64,000 nt of DNA from positions 29,228 to 93,227 of the forward strand of contig JABFFZ010000011.1 in the NCBI GenBank assembly GCA_013112725.1, read 5' to 3'. Positions 16,125 to 24,346 of this stretch are shown here, piece by piece (the first letter of the stretch is position 1; every line of letters begins with the position of its first letter). Below the pieces are notes generated by a model that saw only the letters and a program-made list of their open reading frames with translations, did no database searches and was not told where the DNA came from. Made by a program: the position numbers and the translations under genes. Origin of the DNA: Chloroflexota bacterium (lineage in GTDB: Bacteria; Chloroflexota; Anaerolineae; Promineifilales; Promineifilaceae).

Positions 16125-17864
16125 ATGACTTTACCCACCCTTCCCACTTCCATTGAAAGTATAGACCCCCATCGTTGGGACTCATTTGCCCCCTATTTCA
16201 CCGCCCTGCAAGAATACCCGCTCGCACAACAAAATGTTCACGAATGGCTAACCTACTGGTCTGATCTCAGCCGCCTAGTGTGGGAAACGGTCACCTGGGT
16301 CTACATTGAAAAATCGCTAGACACCGCCGACACGGAAAAAGAACAAACCTTCCTTGACCTGATCAACCACGTCATGCCTCCGGCACAAATGGCGGATCAA
16401 GCATTAAAAGAGCAGCTGCTGGCATTGAAACCGGCCGATATTGGCATACCAGGTATGGATCTGATCTTGCGCAATTTGCGCAATGAGGCCGATCTTTACC
16501 GCGAAGAAAATATCCCCCTGCAAACCGAGGTGAGCAAGCTGGACAATGAATACGACAAGATTACGGGGGCCATGCAGGCCAATTGGGATGGTGAAGAGAA
16601 AAATCTGAGCCAACTGGCTGTTTTTTTGAAAGACAAAAACCGGGACACACGGCAGCGCGCCTGGGATGTGATATCGGCGTTGTGGTTGGGGCAACGGGAA
16701 AACTTGAATCATCTTTATGTCAAAATGCTCAAGTTACGGCAGCAAATTGCGGCCAATGCCGGGCTGCCTGATTACCAGGCCTACGCTTTCCGGGCACGAG
16801 GGCGCTTTGACTATACACCGGAAGATTGTGCCATCTTTCACAACGCGATTGAAGCAGTGGCTGTGCCGGCAACGCAGCGAATCCTGGCCAAACGACGGGA
16901 ACGGCTGGGGTATGCAAGTATACGGCCGTATGACTGGATTCCTGAACGCAATTTACTGGTAGATACAGTTGATGGCACAGCACTCCACCCTTACAAAAAT
17001 CAAGATGAGCTAATTCAAGGCGGGTTGAATATGTTCAAACGGCTGGATGTAGAGCTAGGCCGCTATTTTGCGACGATGGCTGAAGAGGGGTTGTTAGACC
17101 TGGATACCCGCCCCGGCAAGGCATTGGGAGGCTATTGTAGCACACTGCCGGTGCGGCGACGGCCGTTCATCTTTATGAACGGTACCGGAATGCATGATGA
17201 TGTGCAGACGCTGTTACACGAGGCCGGACATGCCTTCCACGCATTTGAGACAGTGCAATTGCCGCTGGTCTGGCAGATGGACGCGCCGATGGAATTTTGC
17301 GAAGTCGCCTCCATGTCTATGGAACTACTGGCAGCGCCCAATTTAACACAGGCAAACGGCGGTTTTTACACGGAGACGGATGCCGCCCGCGCTCGCCTGG
17401 AACATCTGGAAAATATCATCACCTTTTTGCCTTACATGGCGGTGGTGGATGCGTTTCAACATTGGGTTTATACCCATCTGGAAGAAGCGCTTGACCCGGC
17501 AAATTGTGATGCGGTCTGGGATGCACAATGGCAGCGGTTTATCCCGAATATGGATTGGACGGGGTATGAAGAAGTGCGCCGGAGTGGCTGGCATCGTAAA
17601 CCCCATATTTTTGGGACGCCGTTTTACTATATTGAGTATGGTATGGCTTCGGTGGGGGCGATGCAGGTATGGCGGAACGGCCGTCGAAACCACCACGCTG
17701 CCCTGGCAGCTTATCGGCATGCCCTCTCATTAGGTGGCACGCAGACTTTACCGGCTTTATTCGCCGCCGCTGGCGCTGAATTCCGGTTTGATACGCCCAT
17801 GCTTACAGAATTGATTGGACTGGTGGAACAGGAGATTGAGACGATAGAGACAGCGTTAGCATGA
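16125..17864 (+). CDS. pepF: Oligoendopeptidase F, M3 family
   Basis: A cytoplasmic zinc metallopeptidase that degrades oligopeptides. HEAGH at residues 365-369 supplies two zinc ligands and the catalytic Glu, and the third ligand is in EFCEVASMSMELL near residue 392. The preceding GGYCSTLPVRRRPFIFMN strand is typical of M3B enzymes. Length is 579 residues, normal for the M3B group. ATG 16125 follows TTAGGAG. No signal peptide is seen. It is downstream of the tRNA terminator and upstream of a separate regulator gene. Confidence 0.93.
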   Translation: MTLPTLPTSIESIDPHRWDSFAPYFTALQEYPLAQQNVHEWLTYWSDLSRLVWETVTWVYIEKSLDTADTEKEQTFLDLINHVMPPAQMADQALKEQLLALKPADIGIPGMDLILRNLRNEADLYREENIPLQTEVSKLDNEYDKITGAMQANWDGEEKNLSQLAVFLKDKNRDTRQRAWDVISALWLGQRENLNHLYVKMLKLRQQIAANAGLPDYQAYAFRARGRFDYTPEDCAIFHNAIEAVAVPATQRILAKRRERLGYASIRPYDWIPERNLLVDTVDGTALHPYKNQDELIQGGLNMFKRLDVELGRYFATMAEEGLLDLDTRPGKALGGYCSTLPVRRRPFIFMNGTGMHDDVQTLLHEAGHAFHAFETVQLPLVWQMDAPMEFCEVASMSMELLAAPNLTQANGGFYTETDAARARLEHLENIITFLPYMAVVDAFQHWVYTHLEEALDPANCDAVWDAQWQRFIPNMDWTGYEEVRRSGWHRKPHIFGTPFYYIEYGMASVGAMQVWRNGRRNHHAALAAYRHALSLGGTQTLPALFAAAGAEFRFDTPMLTELIGLVEQEIETIETALA

Positions 17865-17892
17865 ACCGATTACGGATTACCGATTACCATTC
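17865..17892. repeat. Short word repeat (CGGATTACC family)
   Basis: ACCGATTACGGATTACCGATTACC shows a 7-base period. It immediately follows the pepF stop codon. Confidence 0.55.
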
Positions 17893-17895
17893 CCG

Positions 17896-17925
17896 TTAGC
17901 AAACCCCGGCAAAATAGGATATTAT
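17896..17925 (+). promoter_or_regulatory. Possible promoter of the DtxR-type regulator
   Basis: TTAGCA and TATTAT are separated by 18 bases, 33 bases before ATG 17959. The AT-rich tract AAAAAAATAATAAAAAT follows. The match is fair only. Confidence 0.4.
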
Positions 17926-17958
17926 CAAAAAAATAATAAAAATCCGGGAGTAACCATC

Positions 17959-18621
17959 ATGCAACCGAGCGCCGCGATGCGCGAATACCTGGCCGAAATT
18001 TATCGTCTGGAAGAGGAAACAACCACCGTCAGCACCACCAGTCTGGCAGACAGGCTAAACGTTTCTGCCCCAGCCGTGCCCCGCATGTTGAAGCGGCTGC
18101 GCAATGCGGGTTATGTCAAGCATGTTCCCTATCAGGGCTTTGAACTGACGGAATTGGGCCGCCAGGAAGCATTAAAAGAAATTCGCCGTCATCGCATCCT
18201 GGAAGTTTTCCTGGTTAACGTGATGGGGTTTAGTTGGGACGAAACGCATGAACTGGCCGATGAGATGAGCAAAGGGCTGAATGATGCCATCACGCAGCGC
18301 ATGGCCGCCATGACCAACTACCCCAGTCGCTGCCCCCACGGTGAACCAATTCCCGATGACAACGGACTGCTGCCCCCTATTGTGGATAGCTGCATTATGA
18401 ATCTGGCTGTGGGCAGTAAAGGGTACGTCAGCCGGGTCCGCACCCATGAGCCAGAGCGGCTACAATACTTTGCCACACTCGGCCTGGTACCTGGCGCAAA
18501 ATATGAAATTCTAGGCCGCGCGCCGTTTAATGGCCCCATGCGCCTGCGCGTAGAACGGGAAGATGTAGTGATCGGGGTGGAACTGACGAAGTCTTTGTGG
18601 GTGACAAATGAAGAGGTTTAG
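17959..18621 (+). CDS. DtxR/MntR-type metal-dependent transcriptional regulator
   Basis: A repressor that senses iron or manganese and controls metal uptake. The N-terminal winged helix (residues 1-70) contains STTSLADRLNVSAPAVPRMLKRL. A dimerisation and metal-binding helix pair follows (RRHRILEVFLVNVMGFSWDETHELADEM), then CPHGEPIP, a signature of the family. The C-terminal SH3/FeoA-like domain covers about residues 140-220. Length is 220 residues. An SD GGGAG precedes ATG 17959. It ends convergent with the Nudix gene, with stop codons overlapping by three bases. The true metal cannot be decided; ZnuA at 50936 would be one candidate target. Confidence 0.9.
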   Translation: MQPSAAMREYLAEIYRLEEETTTVSTTSLADRLNVSAPAVPRMLKRLRNAGYVKHVPYQGFELTELGRQEALKEIRRHRILEVFLVNVMGFSWDETHELADEMSKGLNDAITQRMAAMTNYPSRCPHGEPIPDDNGLLPPIVDSCIMNLAVGSKGYVSRVRTHEPERLQYFATLGLVPGAKYEILGRAPFNGPMRLRVEREDVVIGVELTKSLWVTNEEV

Positions 18622-19319
18622 GGAAACAGCCGCCGCGTTTTGACCTCAGCGACGGCGTCTTCTCGATATTTGTAGAGCATGGCCGGTCGCCCTTCCCCTT
18701 CTTGCCGCTTTTGGCCGGTTTCTTCCAGAATGGCTGCCGACAGGATTTTGCGGCGGAAGTTGCGTTTATCTAATTTCTCTTGCAGGATGATTTCATACGC
18801 CTTTTGCAGTTCGGTGAGGGTGAACACATCGGGCAGTAGCTGAAAACCAACGGCCGTGTACTCCAATTTATACCGCAACCGCGTCAGCGCATACTCCAAA
18901 ATCTCGTGATGATCAAAAGCCAATGGAGGCAAGTGAAACATTGAAAACCAGCCGGTTTCTGACGTTTCCCGCCCAGGCGCATGGCGCACCGCATCGTAGG
19001 GAACCAGGGCAAAATAAGCGACGGTAATCACCCGCATACGTGGGTCACGGTTTGGGTCGCCAAAGGTATATAACTGTTCAGTATAAACATCTTCCACACC
19101 TGTCTCTTCCACCAGGGCGCGAGTAGCAGCCGCTGCCAATGATTCATCCAGGCGCACAAATGCGCCAGGAATCGCCCACATTTCGGAAAACGGCGGCGTT
19201 TTGCGCCTGACCAGCAACACTTTTAGATCGTCGGCGACCAATGAAAAAACAACAACATCAACGGTGACGGACGGCCGTTCGTATTTAGTAGGATCATATG
19301 GTTCTACCGAATTCATCAT
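18618..19319 (-). CDS. Nudix domain + winged-helix protein, NrtR-like
   Basis: The N-terminal Nudix domain is about 150 residues and the C-terminal winged helix (TLTELQKAYEIILQEKLDKRNFRRKIL) has the form found in NrtR regulators and ADP-ribose pyrophosphatase-like proteins. The Nudix box reads GAFVRLDESLAAAATRALV-EETGV. The Gly that normally opens GX5E is Ala, and the Glu of REUXEE is Ala (RALVEE), so hydrolysis may be weak or lost and the domain may only sense ADP-ribose-like ligands. NrtR proteins repress NAD biosynthesis genes, but none is adjacent. Length is 233 residues. Confidence 0.82.
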   Translation of the reverse strand: MMNSVEPYDPTKYERPSVTVDVVVFSLVADDLKVLLVRRKTPPFSEMWAIPGAFVRLDESLAAAATRALVEETGVEDVYTEQLYTFGDPNRDPRMRVITVAYFALVPYDAVRHAPGRETSETGWFSMFHLPPLAFDHHEILEYALTRLRYKLEYTAVGFQLLPDVFTLTELQKAYEIILQEKLDKRNFRRKILSAAILEETGQKRQEGEGRPAMLYKYREDAVAEVKTRRLFP

Positions 19320-19406
19320 TGAATCCCCCTGCTCGCACAGAAATAAAAAGTCCCCAGCCTGTGCAGCCAGAGACCTTCAATCAAACTGTGCTACCAGATG
19401 ATAACC

Positions 19407-20618
19407 CTACCCACCGCCTTCTGGCAGGGCGCGCGTCGGCTCAAGGATCGGATCAAAAAGATCGATTTCCGGTCGGGGTTCTGGCAGGCCAATGATTCCC
19501 TGATCTACCATTTGCAACAGGCTGACGCTGGTGGTAACAAAAACTGTTTGATCACCTGGGGAACGCAAGACCAGATCGATATCCACATTGCGTTCGCGGG
19601 CATACTTCAACACCAGCGCGTCCTGAACCGACATGCTCAAGATGACCATACCTGGGGTTTCCTCCAGACGCGAAGGAATAGGCGTAGGGGTAATGACCGG
19701 CGCTGGTTCACCACCCTCATTGATGGCCTGGGCAGTAGCGTCTGCAGCTAATCTGGCTGCTTCTTGTTCGCGTTCCAACCGGCGAGGGTCAACCCACTGG
19801 CCCACATAAAGCACGTTGGCCTGTTGAATGGTCAATTGGGTAACGCGCTTAGGTACCGGGTTCCCCGGCAGCCAATCAGGATTAACCGTGGGGTCATCAA
19901 ACTGATTCGGTATGATTATGCCTACCTGGTTGATGGCGTCTATGAATTCGAGACGGCCGTATAAAATTTTGGGGAACAGAAAATCATCCCCCTTAAGCAA
20001 GGCGTCCACATCCACCAATTCCAGGTAATTCCGCAGACCCGATTGAAAATCAGGATCCACCGGTACGGAGCGTAGCGTCATAATGACATCCACGCGGTCA
20101 CCCGGACGCATAGCCAGGGCTGCGCCGGAAAACTGGTCTATAGGAAAGGCCACGGCTACCTGGTTTGCCGGTACATACAGAGCCAGGTCTGAGCCAAATG
20201 CGGCCACATCAGTGGGATTAAGGGCCAACATGGGCTGCAAAATCTCCTGCCCACGGGACACATCCGTTCTCAAGATGCGTCCTATTAATTGTTGGGTACT
20301 GGTGAACGTATACCCACCCACAAGCGCCACATTGGTAATAGGCCGAAATTCTATGTCCAGCACATCCGGAGAAAGAATTTCACCCACAGGCAGCGATACT
20401 TTGGCTACAACAACGGGCTGCAAAGCGGGCGTAGCGGTGGGCGTAGGTACAGGTGTATCCTGGATGACGGAAACTTCTGGCTGCTGTTGTGTTTGTCCTG
20501 GCAAGATATTACCGAGCAGCGCACTGCCAGAGTCGGTAACAAGAGCCACAACGAGTATGGTGGCACAGGCAAATACAACTAGCACAAGAAGAAGGAGTAT
20601 GAATGTTCTGGGTCGCAT
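19407..20618 (-). CDS. CpaB/RcpC-like SAF-domain protein 2
   Basis: Related to the Flp pilus assembly protein CpaB. One N-terminal membrane helix (ILLLLVLVVFACATILVVALV) is followed by a Thr/Pro linker. The SAF domain (VVVAKVSLPVGEILSPDVL to ILRTDVSRGQEIL) and the RcpC domain (VAVAFPIDQFSGAALAMRPGDRVDVI) come next. The C-terminal third, with MSVQDALVLKYARERNVDID, is shared with the adjacent upstream paralogue. Length is 403 residues. The two genes are 30 bases apart and probably co-transcribed. No pilin or CpaF ATPase gene is nearby, so a role in a Flp/Tad system is inferred only from homology. Confidence 0.82.
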   Translation of the reverse strand: MRPRTFILLLLVLVVFACATILVVALVTDSGSALLGNILPGQTQQQPEVSVIQDTPVPTPTATPALQPVVVAKVSLPVGEILSPDVLDIEFRPITNVALVGGYTFTSTQQLIGRILRTDVSRGQEILQPMLALNPTDVAAFGSDLALYVPANQVAVAFPIDQFSGAALAMRPGDRVDVIMTLRSVPVDPDFQSGLRNYLELVDVDALLKGDDFLFPKILYGRLEFIDAINQVGIIIPNQFDDPTVNPDWLPGNPVPKRVTQLTIQQANVLYVGQWVDPRRLEREQEAARLAADATAQAINEGGEPAPVITPTPIPSRLEETPGMVILSMSVQDALVLKYARERNVDIDLVLRSPGDQTVFVTTSVSLLQMVDQGIIGLPEPRPEIDLFDPILEPTRALPEGGG

Positions 20619-20648
20619 AATTGAGTCCCTACTATACCTGCCTCAAGT

Positions 20649-21848
20649 TTAGCTCTCGCCACTAATAAATGATGATTCATCCGGCGTTGGGGTGGGCGTA
20701 ATTTGGTAATACTGCGTATCCAATGTGTAGCCAAAGTTGGGCGGTATTTCAATGTTAAAGCGTTCCAACAAGAAGTTGAGGTCAACATTTTGCACGGGAT
20801 ACAATTGACCGTCATTGATGCCGCGTAAAGCAAAGTCCACATCCGCGCCAACTTCAAGGGCATAACGCAGCAGCAATTGCTGTTGCGGTTGCAAAGCAAC
20901 TACCAATACTTCTGGTGGCATGGGAGTGACAGTTGGCGCGGCGACCGGCTCTGGCGAAGGCGTGGGGGCGCCTTCTGGCAATGGCGTAGGCGTGACGGTA
21001 GACAGCTGGGCCGCAGCAGACTCTGGCAGGGTATATTGGCCCACCTGGATAACTTTTGCGTTCTGGATGACCAGGCCAACGATATACGGCCGTTGAAATT
21101 CACGCGGTCGGATATGCACCGTATCACCGGTGGGCAGTTCTTCAAAGTAACCAAAGGGGTCTATTTCCAGGAACCGTATTTCATCTGTTTCTTCTGATTT
21201 AACGGTGATAAAAAGCGCCAGATCATTCGGCAAGAGGGTTTGAAACTCTTCATCAATTTGGCGCATATCAAACAGGAGCAAAATATCCACATAATCCCCT
21301 TCGCTAATGCCATAACCGACGCTAGAAATGGTGCCACGGGGATCAAGGCGGAAGGTGGAAAGGGGAACAGCCTGGGCCACAAAACCGGGGGGGATTAAGG
21401 AAGAGGGACCATATTCTGAGGTCACAATTTCCCTGATGTCCATTGCGAGTTTGTCTTTGGTTAATGTTTGCCCCTGATAAATATCGGTGCGGGCAAACAT
21501 ACCAACCACGTCCTTTGTGTCCGTAATGACATTGCTATCAACACTGCCAACCGGGCGTCTATCAATGGCCAAAATATCCTCGGTCATAATGTGGCCGCGC
21601 GGGACAGTCTGCAAAGAAACGACAACGCCAATGGTATCCGTTGGCATGGGAGTACCAATTGTTTCCGGTTGTAAAGCGCCCCCGCCGTTATCTGGGGGGG
21701 GGGCGCCTTCGGTTCCTTCGATGGTTGTTTCTTCTGTGGGGGTTACTGTAGTTGGCTGGTCTTGTCCTAAAATCAAGAAGACACCAACGAGAGTGAGCAA
21801 TCCCAGGCCTATGATTAGTATTAGTATGGCGATTGTTCGACGGCTCAT
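20649..21848 (-). CDS. CpaB/RcpC-like SAF-domain protein 1
   Basis: Paralogue of the downstream gene with the same order: a membrane helix (TIAILILIIGLGLLTLVGVFL), a Thr/Pro/Gly-rich linker, then SAF (GVVVSLQTVPRGHIMTEDIL) and RcpC (VAQAVPLSTFRLDPRGTI plus GDYVDILLLFDM). The C-terminal domain contains LQPQQQLLLRYALEVGADVDF. ATG 21848 is taken as start because MSRRTIAIL is a normal signal anchor and AAGGGATA lies upstream; the frame runs open to 21932. Length is 399 residues. A G-run of about nine bases at 21701-21710 lies in the linker, a possible slippage site. Confidence 0.82.
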   Translation of the reverse strand: MSRRTIAILILIIGLGLLTLVGVFLILGQDQPTTVTPTEETTIEGTEGAPPPDNGGGALQPETIGTPMPTDTIGVVVSLQTVPRGHIMTEDILAIDRRPVGSVDSNVITDTKDVVGMFARTDIYQGQTLTKDKLAMDIREIVTSEYGPSSLIPPGFVAQAVPLSTFRLDPRGTISSVGYGISEGDYVDILLLFDMRQIDEEFQTLLPNDLALFITVKSEETDEIRFLEIDPFGYFEELPTGDTVHIRPREFQRPYIVGLVIQNAKVIQVGQYTLPESAAAQLSTVTPTPLPEGAPTPSPEPVAAPTVTPMPPEVLVVALQPQQQLLLRYALEVGADVDFALRGINDGQLYPVQNVDLNFLLERFNIEIPPNFGYTLDTQYYQITPTPTPDESSFISGES

Positions 21849-22130
21849 ACTCTTATCCCTTCTGGTATGTATGTGTTGGGTAAAATTTATCCGGCAAACA
21901 AGGGTATGTGACAATAAAAATGGCCGTACCATCTGTCACAACATTATGTCGCCCATAATATGTAAACTACCAACGCCGCTATGTTATCATATGTAAAGTT
22001 GAATAGCAAGTATTGAACATTATGTCACTAGAGAAAGGTAGTACCAGCGACCTATCAAACGTGGCTTTACTGGCTCCAGACAGTAAATTAGGTAAACACC
22101 TCGTCGCCAAGAAACAGCGTTGCCACCAGT
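21849..22130. other. Gene-free 280 bases between CpaB-like gene and kinase
   Basis: AT-rich leader DNA of the CpaB-like pair plus the 3' flank of the histidine kinase. No coding frame with protein-like composition and no strong terminator were seen. The promoter of the CpaB pair should be here, but no clear -35/-10 pair stands out. Confidence 0.5.
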
Positions 22131-23639
22131 TCATGGAGAGAAGGTCGCCTGCTGCTGCGCCTGATGCAGCGGCAAGATGAAGGTAAAGGTGGTACCCTGA
22201 TTCGGTGCAGTCTCGAACCAGATACGGCCGTTATACGCCTCCACCAACATATGCACCACCGATAATCCCATACCGATGCTCTGCGTACGAACCTGCTCTT
22301 CTCGCCATTCCGGGCGGAAAAAATCCTCAAAGATATGGCTTTGATCCTCAGGGGAAATGCCGATTCCCTGGTCGGCTACACTGATCACGGCAAACTCTTC
22401 AGATTCCAACACGGCCGTTACCCGCACCTCACCCCCGGCACGGCCGTATTTGATGCCGTTCGATACCAACTCCTCCACAATCATTGTGACATGAATGGGA
22501 TCTGCCTCCACCCAATGCAATCGGCTGTCCAGATCAAGCCGGATAACCTGTTGACTTTTGGCCGCTACAGGCGTCATTTCTCGGGCAATTTGCTGCACAA
22601 TTTGGGGGATGTTGGCCTGACCCGTTTTCGCTTCCATGCGCCCCCCTTTGACGGAGGCGGCAAACAGCAAACTGTTGATGATCTGCACCATCCGGGAAAC
22701 GTTACGCTGGATGGTTTGTAAAAAGGCCTGCTGCGTCTCATTGAGTGCCCCGCCAGTACCAGATTGCAGCAGTTCGGTATAGCCTTTCACGGCCGTAAGC
22801 GGTGTGCGCAGTTCATGGGAAATGGTGGTGAGAAAAGCGTCGCGTGACTGTTCGGCCTGGTATGCCTGGGTAATGTCACGTAAGATGACGACGGCGCCTT
22901 CGGCCACCCCCTCCTGGTTATAAATGATATTCATCTGCCCTTCCACCATACGGCCGTGAATATCAAACCGCCGCTCCGTCTGACCCTGGGTAACATCATC
23001 CAGCGCCGGGAAATGGGCCAGAATCGCCGTAATCGGCCGCCCCACCAGCGCATTTTCCCCCATGTTCAGAATAATGGCCGCGGCCTGATTTACTGAGTAA
23101 ATCAAGCCACTGGGGCCACATATCAATACACCATCTACCAGACATCCCAAAATCGGCTGGTCAGTTAACACCATTTCAGCCGTAATATGGCCGTCGGTGG
23201 TCACGGGGCGGAGGGTGTGTGCTATTGGCGTGGCGGCAAAAATGGGGAAAGCGGTGCGCTGGCGCAAATCGGCGATGGCCGCAAAAGGCAGCGCCATCAC
23301 AAAACCCCAGGTAAGTAAATCAAGGACGGGAAAAAAGGGAAACAGCGTGGCAACAACGCCTATCACTAACAATCCCCACGTATAGCGCCAATCCAGATCC
23401 AGGCCCCACAAAAGCACGGCCCAGGCCACCAGTTGCAGCGCCAATACCAGCCATATGCCCGGCGTTCTCAGCAGCGCCAGATAAACAGCCGCAGCCCCCG
23501 CCACCTGTAAACCCATTAAATAATAGAGCGCGTGGGCAAATTGGCTGCGCTCCCGTCCCTGGCGCTTCAACCACACGGCCGTAACCATCAACACTCCCAA
23601 CGTGATGAGGTAATACTGCCAGAGGTTCATGGTCACCAT
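22131..23639 (-). CDS. Membrane sensor histidine kinase with PAS domain
   Basis: A two-component sensor. The N-terminal third is hydrophobic, with about five or six helices (residues 5-130). A PAS domain follows (LVDGVLICGPSGLIYSVNQAAAI). The H-box is FLTTISHELRTPLTAVKGY. The ATPase domain has an N-box (VEELVSNGIKYG), G1 (DQGIGISPED) and G2 (GMGLSVVHMLV). About 502 residues. ATG 23639 is chosen because the frame further upstream is word-repeat DNA; ATG 23630 is an alternative. No response regulator is adjacent, so its partner is elsewhere. Confidence 0.9.
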   Translation of the reverse strand: MVTMNLWQYYLITLGVLMVTAVWLKRQGRERSQFAHALYYLMGLQVAGAAAVYLALLRTPGIWLVLALQLVAWAVLLWGLDLDWRYTWGLLVIGVVATLFPFFPVLDLLTWGFVMALPFAAIADLRQRTAFPIFAATPIAHTLRPVTTDGHITAEMVLTDQPILGCLVDGVLICGPSGLIYSVNQAAAIILNMGENALVGRPITAILAHFPALDDVTQGQTERRFDIHGRMVEGQMNIIYNQEGVAEGAVVILRDITQAYQAEQSRDAFLTTISHELRTPLTAVKGYTELLQSGTGGALNETQQAFLQTIQRNVSRMVQIINSLLFAASVKGGRMEAKTGQANIPQIVQQIAREMTPVAAKSQQVIRLDLDSRLHWVEADPIHVTMIVEELVSNGIKYGRAGGEVRVTAVLESEEFAVISVADQGIGISPEDQSHIFEDFFRPEWREEQVRTQSIGMGLSVVHMLVEAYNGRIWFETAPNQGTTFTFILPLHQAQQQATFSP

Positions 23640-23660
23640 TTGATGGCGGTTCGAGAAATG

Positions 23661-23708
23661 GCGTAATGCGTGACACGTAATGCCTGATAGCATCAAGCAT
23701 CATGCCTG
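23661..23708. repeat. Word-repeat quasi-palindrome (GCGTAATGC family)
   Basis: GCGTAATGCGTGACACGTAATGC is followed by GCATCAAGCATCATGC. It is similar to 6437-6492 and lies in the open frame upstream of the kinase start. Confidence 0.6.
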
Positions 23709-23734
23709 ATTGAAATTCTATAGGCCAGACCTGA

Positions 23735-24151
23735 TCAAGGCGCGGGTTGAGGAGCGTCAGTTAACAAGCGCCACCATGCCTGCCACGGCCGTGCCCGTGC
23801 AGCCGGGTCTGGCGTGGGTGGCGGCGGGGGGGGCGGCAGCGGCGTTACTTCAATAGTCAGAGGGACCACTCGCTTTTCACCGGGTAACAGATAGCCACCT
23901 TCATCACGGGCATAAGCCGCTACGTAATCCTCGCTTTGCACATACTCCAGCGTGGCTTGCAGTTCCACCTGGCGAGTCACTTCCAGGTCCAGTTCTGCCT
24001 GCAAAACGGCCTCGCCAGCGCCCACCTGCCGCCCGGCCTGTGCCCGCCGGTTCAAATTCAACGCGGCAAAAAGAGCCACCAACATGACAATCAGAATCAA
24101 TATCTGAGGAAAAGTGAGTAACGGCCGTTGCCGGAACAATTTCTCGCGCAT
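23735..24151 (-). CDS. FtsB/DivIC-like septum formation protein
   Basis: A 138-residue bitopic membrane protein with a basic N-terminus (MREKLFRQRPLLTFPQ), one membrane helix (ILILIVMLVALFAALNL), then a coiled coil (AELDLEVTRQVELQATLEYV). The conserved segment SEDYVAAYARDEGGYLLPGE matches the end of the DivIC/FtsB family. A Pro-rich tail follows (a G-run in the DNA encodes PPPPPP). DivIC proteins link division proteins FtsL and FtsQ at the septum. Here it stands apart from other division genes. The family call rests on architecture and the short C-terminal motif. Confidence 0.72.
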   Translation of the reverse strand: MREKLFRQRPLLTFPQILILIVMLVALFAALNLNRRAQAGRQVGAGEAVLQAELDLEVTRQVELQATLEYVQSEDYVAAYARDEGGYLLPGEKRVVPLTIEVTPLPPPPPPPTPDPAARARPWQAWWRLLTDAPQPAP

Positions 24152-24201
24152 GGCTACACATGTTAGCCGTTCTCATGGTGATATGCAATACGAATTCCCC
24201 G

Positions 24202-24239
24202 GCAGACCCGAAAGGGTTGGGGAAACCTTTCGGGTCTGC
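24202..24239. repeat. Dispersed hairpin (GACCCGAAAGGGTTT family)
   Basis: GCAGACCCGAAAGG and CCTTTCGGGTCTGC are perfect arms. Related hairpins occur at 29562-29590, 35188-35218 and 44809-44839. Confidence 0.7.
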
Positions 24240-24290
24240 GCCGCATCTTGCCTGTTTGGGTTGGGTTTAAGTTGGATGTAAAATGGAAAA

Positions 24291-24331
24291 GGAGATTGAG
24301 AGATGATTGAATCTCCAATCTCCCAATCTCT
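24291..24331. repeat. Word-repeat quasi-palindrome (GGAGATT family)
   Basis: GGAGATTGAGAGATGATTG is followed by AATCTCCAATCTCCCAATCTC. It sits directly before the fabF ribosome site. Confidence 0.7.
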
Positions 24332-24346
24332 ATTTTTGGAGGATTT

